Part shown: piece by piece, positions 58,476 to 64,000 of the stretch | How the letters are laid out: every line of letters begins with the position of its first letter | Position numbering within the stretch: the first letter of the stretch is position 1 | DNA from: JBMYTN01 sp049604415 | Lineage (GTDB): Bacteria > Pseudomonadota > Alphaproteobacteria > Rhodospirillales > Rhodospirillaceae | Direction: 5' to 3' | Assembly (NCBI GenBank): GCA_049604415.1 | Contig: JBMYTN010000015.1 | Location: forward strand, 25,380-89,379 | DNA: 64,000 bases | Position numbers and translations under genes: made by a program | The notes under the pieces: generated by a model | Told to the model about the DNA's origin: nothing | Database searches by the model: none | What the model saw: the letters and a program-made list of their open reading frames with translations, nothing else

Positions 58476-61172
58476 CTATTCTCCGTGATCCGGCAACAGA
58501 ACCTCGCGCTTGCCCGCAGAATTGGGACGGCTGACCATGCCCTCTTCCTCCATGCGTTCCACCAAACGGGCGGCCCGGTTATAGCCGATTTGCAAGCGGC
58601 GCTGGATGAAGCTGGTGGAGACTTTGCGCTCCCGGGCAACAATCGCCACGGCCTCGTCAAACAGGCCATCGCCGCTGTCTCCGGCCCCGCCGCCGCCACT
58701 GCCGCCCCCAGAGCCGCCGCCCGCCAGGCCGGGCAGGAACGGTCCGCCATCTTCGGCTTCTTCGGTAACGTCATCGACATAATCCGGCACCGCCTGGGCG
58801 CGCAGATGGCCGCAAATGGCTTCGACCTCTTCATCGCTGACAAAGGGACCGTGGACCCGGCTGATCCGTCCGCCCGCGGCCATGTAGAGCATGTCGCCCT
58901 GGCCCAGCAGCTGTTCGGCGCCTTGTTCGCCCAAAATGGTTCGGCTGTCGATTTTGCTGGTGACCTGGAAGCTGATCCGGGTCGGGAAGTTGGCTTTGAT
59001 GGTGCCGGTGATGACATCGACGGAGGGGCGCTGGGTGGCCATGACCAAATGGATCCCTGCCGCCCGCGCCATTTGCGCCAAACGCTGGATGGCGGCTTCC
59101 ACATCCTTGCCTGCGACCAGCATCAAATCGGCCATCTCATCGACGATGACGATGATGAAGGGCAGGGGCTTCAGCTCAATCTCCTGCTCCTCATATTGCG
59201 GTTTGCCGGTTTCCGGATCGAAGCCGATTTGCACCGTCCGGGTCAGGCTGCCGCCCTCGCCCGCCGTATCGCGGACCTTTTTGTTATAGCCAGTGATGTT
59301 GCGCACCCCGAGCTGGCTCATGGCCCGATAGCGATCCTCCATCTCCCGCACCGCCCATTTCAAGGCGACGACGGCCTTGTTTGGGTCGGTCACCACCGGG
59401 GAGAGCAAATGCGGGATGCCGTCATAGATGCTGAGTTCCAGCATTTTCGGGTCGATCATGATGAACCGGGCCTGGTCCGGGGTCAGGCGCTGCAAGATCG
59501 ACAGAATCATGGTGTTGACCGCCACGGATTTCCCGGACCCGGTGGTCCCGGCGATCAACAAATGCGGCATCCGGGCCAGATCGACAAAGACGGCGGTGCC
59601 GCCAATATCCTTGCCCAAGGCGAAGATCAGATTGCCCGCATGATCCAAGAAATCCTTGGTTTCCATCAGGGAGCGCAGCCGGACCATTTCCCGCTTGGCA
59701 TTGGGCAGCTCAATGCCGATGACGCTCCGCCCAGGGACCACGGCAATGCGCACGGAAATGGCGCTCATGGACCGGGCGATGTCATCGGCCAGCCCCACCA
59801 CCCGGGCGGTTTTGGTGCCTGGGGCCGGTTCCAGCTCATAAAGGGTGACCACTGGCCCGGGGCGGACCTTCACGATCTCGCCCTTAACGCCAAAGTCCTT
59901 CAGCACCCCTTCCAACAGCCGGGCATTTTGGTTCAGGGCGTCCTCATCAATGGGCTTGCGCTCATCAGAGGTGCCGGGATTGAGCAAATCCATCGGCGGC
60001 AATTCGAAATCGCCATCCTCCTCAACGGCAGGCAGCAAGGAGCCCTGGCGGCTGTCCACCGGCTTTTTCACCGGCGGCTTATTGGCCGTTTCCGGTGGGG
60101 TGGCGACCAAATTGCGCGGCTTGCTCGGGCTGGCGGTTGTATCCGCTGTTGGTGCCGTATTGGGAGCGGCGCTGGGCGGCGAGACTGGGGTCTCGATGGG
60201 CAGCGGCGGCAGCGGATCATCCTCGTCACCGGGGTCATCACCATGGTCGAACAAAGGCGCATGGTCATCGTCCGGCAGAGGGGTCACATCCTCAACAGGA
60301 CGCGCTGCTTCGGGTTGGCTGGCGGGCGCGGCTGTATCGCCTTCCGGCTCTTCGGCTTTGCGGTTGCGGAAGCCAAGGCGGCTGCGTCGTTCCTTGGCCG
60401 GGGCTTCGTCCATGCCCGGGATTTGGGGGGCGGCCAAATGCGGTCGGCGCTTCGGATCGGCGTCTTCGTCCTGTCCGTCGGGCCCGTCCGGATCCCCCAC
60501 CGGCCCCGCCATTGGCCCGCCAGTCATGCGGCCAACCCCGGCGGCCACGGCGCTGGCGGGGCCGGAAACCGCTCCCCCGAGGCGGCGGAAAAAGGCCGGA
60601 TAGTCGCCCAACCGCAGCCCAGCACTCCATTGCAGGGCCAGCAGAGAGAGAATCCCGGTCGGGACCACCACCAGCCAGGCCCAGGCCGGGTTCAGATCCA
60701 TCACCGACAGGGTGATGTCGATCCGCTCGGTCAGCAAGGTTCCGGCAAAGCCACCCAGCCCGGCGGGGAAGGGCCAGGTCCGCCAGGGCTCGATGCTGTC
60801 GAGCACCAAGCACAGCCCCAAACTGGCCGACAGCAGGGCCAAGCCGCGCAGCCACAGCTCGCCGACCCCGGAGCGGGCAATGATCCGCGCGCCCCAGAGC
60901 GCAATCACCAACAGGCCCGCCGCACTGCCCAGGCCGATCCATTGCAGCAGCAGATCGGACAAATGCGAGCCAAAGGAGCCGAGCATATTGACCGGCTCCC
61001 GAGGGGTGGCGGTGTTGAAGGACGGATCGGCGGCATCAAAGGTGATCAAGGCCGCCGCCACGGCCCCGCAGGCCAACAGGATGGCAAAGCCAAAACTGCG
61101 CAGCCCCGCATCCCGCAGCGCTTTGATGGCGGCGGGGGGGAGGAAACTCTGCAGGGAGAATTGGGCGAGCAT
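58476..61172 (-). CDS. ftsK: DNA translocase FtsK
   Basis: FtsK pumps chromosome ends through the division septum and activates dif recombination. The 898-residue protein has four or five N-terminal membrane helices (residues 20-190) and an Asp/Pro-rich linker (about 230-400). The motor domain has Walker A IAGTTGSGKSVAVNTM near 545 and IIVIVDEMADLM. A C-terminal gamma winged-helix (DEAVAIVARERKVSTSFIQRRLQIGYNRAARLVERME) recognises KOPS. A poly-Gly linker (GGGSGGGSGGGGAG) joins motor and gamma. A long antisense frame lies opposite and is not a gene. Confidence 0.97.
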   Translation of the reverse strand: MLAQFSLQSFLPPAAIKALRDAGLRSFGFAILLACGAVAAALITFDAADPSFNTATPREPVNMLGSFGSHLSDLLLQWIGLGSAAGLLVIALWGARIIARSGVGELWLRGLALLSASLGLCLVLDSIEPWRTWPFPAGLGGFAGTLLTERIDITLSVMDLNPAWAWLVVVPTGILSLLALQWSAGLRLGDYPAFFRRLGGAVSGPASAVAAGVGRMTGGPMAGPVGDPDGPDGQDEDADPKRRPHLAAPQIPGMDEAPAKERRSRLGFRNRKAEEPEGDTAAPASQPEAARPVEDVTPLPDDDHAPLFDHGDDPGDEDDPLPPLPIETPVSPPSAAPNTAPTADTTASPSKPRNLVATPPETANKPPVKKPVDSRQGSLLPAVEEDGDFELPPMDLLNPGTSDERKPIDEDALNQNARLLEGVLKDFGVKGEIVKVRPGPVVTLYELEPAPGTKTARVVGLADDIARSMSAISVRIAVVPGRSVIGIELPNAKREMVRLRSLMETKDFLDHAGNLIFALGKDIGGTAVFVDLARMPHLLIAGTTGSGKSVAVNTMILSILQRLTPDQARFIMIDPKMLELSIYDGIPHLLSPVVTDPNKAVVALKWAVREMEDRYRAMSQLGVRNITGYNKKVRDTAGEGGSLTRTVQIGFDPETGKPQYEEQEIELKPLPFIIVIVDEMADLMLVAGKDVEAAIQRLAQMARAAGIHLVMATQRPSVDVITGTIKANFPTRISFQVTSKIDSRTILGEQGAEQLLGQGDMLYMAAGGRISRVHGPFVSDEEVEAICGHLRAQAVPDYVDDVTEEAEDGGPFLPGLAGGGSGGGSGGGGAGDSGDGLFDEAVAIVARERKVSTSFIQRRLQIGYNRAARLVERMEEEGMVSRPNSAGKREVLLPDHGE

Positions 61173-61217
61173 GGCGAGCGGGTCTTTCTCGTGCGTTTTG
61201 GCAGCGGGTGGTTGAGG

Positions 61218-62441
61218 TCAAACGCGGGGCAGTAGGGTTTCGGCCAAGGCGTCCAGGGCCGGACGCACAATGTCGATGGGGTGAACCAGGGCAATGCGCA
61301 GATAGGCTTGTCCCGGATTGTTCGGATCGTCCGGATCCAGGGTCATATAGCGGCCCGGCAGGGTGCGCAGACCATGGCGTTGCCACAGCAACAAAGCGGC
61401 TTCCTCGCCGTCATAGCCCCAAGCCCCGACATCGAGCCACAGGAAGAAGCCATTGGGCGCGATCTCAAAGCCGGGTCGGTCACCAAGAAGGGCGCGGGCG
61501 GCCTGGCGCTTTTCTGTGTAGAGTCGCCGGTTTTCCACCACATGGGCCTCGTCCTGCCACAGGGCGATGGCCGCATCGGCCAGCGGCAGCGGCGTCCCGG
61601 CCTGGGAATAGGCCCGCAAGCGCCGCCAGGGGGCCAGCAAAGCCGGATCGCCACATAAAAACCCGCTGCGCAGCCCGGCTGCGTTGGAGCGCTTGGACAG
61701 GGAATTGACCACCAGGACATTGTCTAAAGAGCCGCCGAGGGCACGGCAGGCCTCCAGCGCCCCCACCGGCGGTCCATCGCCATCGGGGGCATCTTCATAG
61801 AGCTCCGAATAGCATTCATCGGCCACCAGCACCGTGTCACTGGCCCGGGCCTGTTGGATCAGGGTCTTCCAGTCCTCCAGGGACAGGGTGGTGCCTTGGG
61901 GATTGGCCGGAGAGCAGACCATGATCATGGCCATGCGCGCCCAATCGGCCTCGGACAAGCTGGCGAAATCCGGCATATGGTTGGTTTGGCGTTGGGCGGG
62001 CAGGCCCCTCGGCTCGGCCCCGTTTAGCAATGCCGCGCCGAGATAGGGCTGATAAAACGGGTCCGGAAACACCACCAGGGGCGTTTGCCCGGCCTTTTGC
62101 GCCGGGATGCAGAGCTGACCCAGTTGAAACAGCGCCTCCCGGGTGCCGCTGACCGGATGGATCATGGTCTGGGGGTCGATCATCGCCGTATCCAGACCGT
62201 AGCGTTGGTCGATCCAGGCCTTGATCGCGCCCCGCAGCGAATCTGGACCCGGGGTTGGCGGATAGCGGCGAAAGCCTTGCGGATCGCGCAGCAGGGCCTG
62301 AACGGCGAAGTCTGGAAACGGATGTTGCGGCTCGCCCAAGGCCAGATTGGTCACCGCTCCGCCCGGCGAATGCGGTGACAGCAGGCTGGTCAGGCGTTGA
62401 AAGGGGTAGTCCGGAAGATGGCTGACAGTCGGATTGAGCAT
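61218..62441 (-). CDS. class I/II PLP aminotransferase
   Basis: This 407-residue fold-type I aminotransferase has NLALGEPQHPFPDF, a YPPTPGPDSLRGAI loop, SPANPQGTTLSLEDWK, VADECYSELYE, the PLP Lys in NSLSKRSNAAGLRSGF, and GFFLWLDV. It resembles the DapC/aspartate-like aminotransferases that sit upstream of ftsK in Rhodospirillales; N-succinyldiaminopimelate aminotransferase is possible, but the substrate is not determined by sequence. ATG 62441 is used rather than an upstream TTG. Confidence 0.88.
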   Translation of the reverse strand: MLNPTVSHLPDYPFQRLTSLLSPHSPGGAVTNLALGEPQHPFPDFAVQALLRDPQGFRRYPPTPGPDSLRGAIKAWIDQRYGLDTAMIDPQTMIHPVSGTREALFQLGQLCIPAQKAGQTPLVVFPDPFYQPYLGAALLNGAEPRGLPAQRQTNHMPDFASLSEADWARMAMIMVCSPANPQGTTLSLEDWKTLIQQARASDTVLVADECYSELYEDAPDGDGPPVGALEACRALGGSLDNVLVVNSLSKRSNAAGLRSGFLCGDPALLAPWRRLRAYSQAGTPLPLADAAIALWQDEAHVVENRRLYTEKRQAARALLGDRPGFEIAPNGFFLWLDVGAWGYDGEEAALLLWQRHGLRTLPGRYMTLDPDDPNNPGQAYLRIALVHPIDIVRPALDALAETLLPRV

Positions 62442-62633
62442 GAAAATGTCCGTTCGGTCCAAGGATGACGATACGGTGCGACTCGGCAGAAATCAAGGCT
62501 TTGCAACCCTTTGGGTCGATTTGTTGCCGTGATGCTGGACAAGGGCGGGTCGGGACGCCATGGTGGCGGGGCGGACCCTTGCTTTGATGGGTGAAATGGC
62601 CGCAAGGACGGCAGCTTTAGGAGAGACGACAGG

Positions 62634-63887
62634 ATGGTTCAGGCAGCGGCAGCGCAATCGGCCCAGACCAGCGAAAACACCATTGCCGATGTGTTGATCG
62701 TCGGTGGCGGCTTGGTCGGGGGCACTCTGGCCTGTGCTCTGGCCCGCCATGGGGTGCCCGTCGCGGTGATCGATACCGAGGACCCGGACGTTCTGCTGTC
62801 CCAAGAGTATGACGGGCGCTGTTCCGCTGTTGCCATCGCCTGTGTCCGCCTGCTGAAGGCCATTGGCTTGTGGGAGCTGATGGAGGCCAACACCCAACCG
62901 ATCCTCGACATCCGGGTCGCAGATGGCCACTCGCCGATGTTCCTGCATTACCACCAAGACGATGCGGGCGGCCCGATGGGCTATATGGCCGAAAACCGCG
63001 CCATGCGGAAAGCCATTGTCTCGCTGTTGCCGACCCTCCCTGCGGCCAAGCTCTACGCCCCGGCGCGCTTGGCGTCCCTGGAGCGCGGCCCCGACGGGGT
63101 CACCGCGACCTTGGACGATGGCCGCGAAATCCGCGCCCGTTTGGCGGTTGCGGCCGATGGCCGGGGCTCTCGGCTGCGCCGGGATGCGGGCATTGGCATC
63201 CGCTCCTTAGGCTATGACCAAACCGCCATTGTTCTGACGGTGGAAACCGAGCGCCCCCATGAGGGCTGCGCCCATGAGCTGTTCCGCCCTTCCGGTCCCT
63301 TCGCCATTTTGCCGATGCCCGGCAACACGGCCTCCCTGGTTTGGACCGAAAGCACCCGGGACGCGCCCCGGATCCTTGGCTTGCCCGAAGATCTGTTCCA
63401 ACTGGAGCTGGAGCGTCGCTTTGGCGATTTCTTAGGCGCGGTCAAACCCATTGGCCACCGGTTCTCCTATCCCCTGACCCTGCAATTCGCCGATCGTTAT
63501 GTGGACAAGCGCCTAGCGCTGATCGGCGATGCGGCCCATGGCATGCATCCGGTGGCAGGCCAGGGCATGAATTATGGGTTGCGGGATGTGGCGGTGTTGA
63601 CCGAGCTGATTGTGGGCAACCATCGGCTTGGCCTGGATCCCGGCGTCGGGCCGGTGCTCAGCGATTATCAGCGGCTGCGGCGCTTTGACAATTTGCTGAT
63701 GCTGGGGATCACCGATGGCTTGGTGCGGCTGTTTTCCAATGATGTTCCGCCGATCCGCCTGGCGCGGCGGTTGGGTCTGGCCGCCGTGGACCGCATGACG
63801 CCGATGAAAAAGCTGTTCATGCGCCACGCCATGGGCACGTTGTCCTTCGGCACCATGCCGAAATTGATGCGGGGTGAATTGGTCTAG
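62634..63887 (+). CDS. UbiH/UbiF-family FAD monooxygenase
   Basis: This 417-residue flavoprotein hydroxylates an aromatic ring position in ubiquinone synthesis by family assignment. It has the dinucleotide motif VLIVGGGLVGGTLACALARHG near residues 20-40, AADGRGSRLRRDAGI, and the second FAD motif IGDAAHGMHPVAGQGMNYGLRD near residues 297-318. Which carbon it acts on (UbiH, UbiF, UbiI or the alphaproteobacterial UbiL) cannot be told here. It diverges from the aminotransferase gene; the ATG follows AGGA. Confidence 0.9.
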   Translation: MVQAAAAQSAQTSENTIADVLIVGGGLVGGTLACALARHGVPVAVIDTEDPDVLLSQEYDGRCSAVAIACVRLLKAIGLWELMEANTQPILDIRVADGHSPMFLHYHQDDAGGPMGYMAENRAMRKAIVSLLPTLPAAKLYAPARLASLERGPDGVTATLDDGREIRARLAVAADGRGSRLRRDAGIGIRSLGYDQTAIVLTVETERPHEGCAHELFRPSGPFAILPMPGNTASLVWTESTRDAPRILGLPEDLFQLELERRFGDFLGAVKPIGHRFSYPLTLQFADRYVDKRLALIGDAAHGMHPVAGQGMNYGLRDVAVLTELIVGNHRLGLDPGVGPVLSDYQRLRRFDNLLMLGITDGLVRLFSNDVPPIRLARRLGLAAVDRMTPMKKLFMRHAMGTLSFGTMPKLMRGELV

Positions 63888-64000
63888 GCTGTGGTGCGTT
63901 AAACAATGCGCGTTCTGCTTAGTCCCCCGTGAAGAATTCCCAAGCGTTCGAAAACGTTTAAGATTTCAGGCTCTTCAAGTAATCGAAATTGCAAGAAAAC

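Noticed and set aside
58485..61235. A 916-codon plus-strand reading frame opposite ftsK
   Set aside because: It is a GC-rich antisense shadow of ftsK with His/Gly/Arg/Gln-rich low-complexity translation and no recognisable domain.
1..64000. tRNA, rRNA, tmRNA or SRP RNA genes
   Set aside because: I saw no cloverleaf-like segment or conserved RNA core in the intergenic gaps; a covariance-model scan would be decisive.

Overview
The window looks like a chromosomal segment of an alphaproteobacterium, most like Rhodospirillales in gene content and order. This rests on recognisable gene families and neighbourhoods, not on a database search. It is GC-rich, densely coded and has no IS element, prophage, rRNA or tRNA that I can see. 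Its centre is the classic alphaproteobacterial replication-origin neighbourhood. A PEP-synthase regulator/maf/aroE/coaE/dnaQ run reads leftward and hemE/hemH/hemJ/rho reads rightward from a 470-bp gene-free interval (30418-30887). That interval holds one exact and several near-consensus DnaA boxes and a TATATATA tract, so it is very probably oriC. The segregation block mnmE-mnmG-rsmG-parA-parB lies 6-12 kb to the right, with five parS-like sites between 35044 and 43930.

Left part (1-30 kb). An Anbu proteasome-like peptidase (cut by the window edge), an alpha-E protein and a circularly permuted ATP-grasp protein form a leftward cluster. comM (YifB family) and an FkbM methyltransferase follow on the plus strand. 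Next come a secreted hypothetical protein and an AT-richer gene-poor stretch with palindromic repeats. The leftward histidine cluster hisB-hisH-hisA-hisF-hisE ends at hinT. An Xre regulator and hslVU follow. At 14.7-18.2 kb lie a citrate-synthase-type citryl-CoA lyase, a halohydrin-dehalogenase-like SDR without its catalytic Tyr, and a divergent citF. Together citF and the lyase could make an ACP-free citrate-cleaving pathway. A leftward block then runs timA-mltA-(lutA-lutB-membrane protein-lutC)-smr-xre, with the lactate-utilisation genes inside it. fxsA and secB lie opposite.

Right part (35-64 kb). After rho come a parS, a strong terminator, a quinone oxidoreductase and a DUF6489-like protein. 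Then mnmE-mnmG-rsmG-parA-parB faces the envelope/replication run DUF3576-leuS-lptE-holA. Beyond it are a TPR-sulfotransferase, a divergent ThiE-like/YggS pair, an L,D-transpeptidase overlapping a 534-residue unknown protein, ribA, an OmpR-type response regulator, xthA, and aminotransferase-ftsK-lolA. A UbiH-type monooxygenase closes the window. A likely structured small RNA with a strong terminator lies between lolA and xthA.

Functionally the window combines replication and segregation (oriC, parABS, dnaQ, holA, ftsK), protein quality control (Anbu, HslVU, SecB), heme, histidine, shikimate and CoA synthesis, tRNA modification (MnmE/MnmG), envelope biogenesis (MltA, LptE, LolA, L,D-transpeptidase) and carbon use (Lut, CitF/lyase). 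Two dispersed palindromic repeat families occur in intergenic gaps. Start codons were often moved inward from the longest reading frame, using Shine-Dalgarno spacing and family N-termini.
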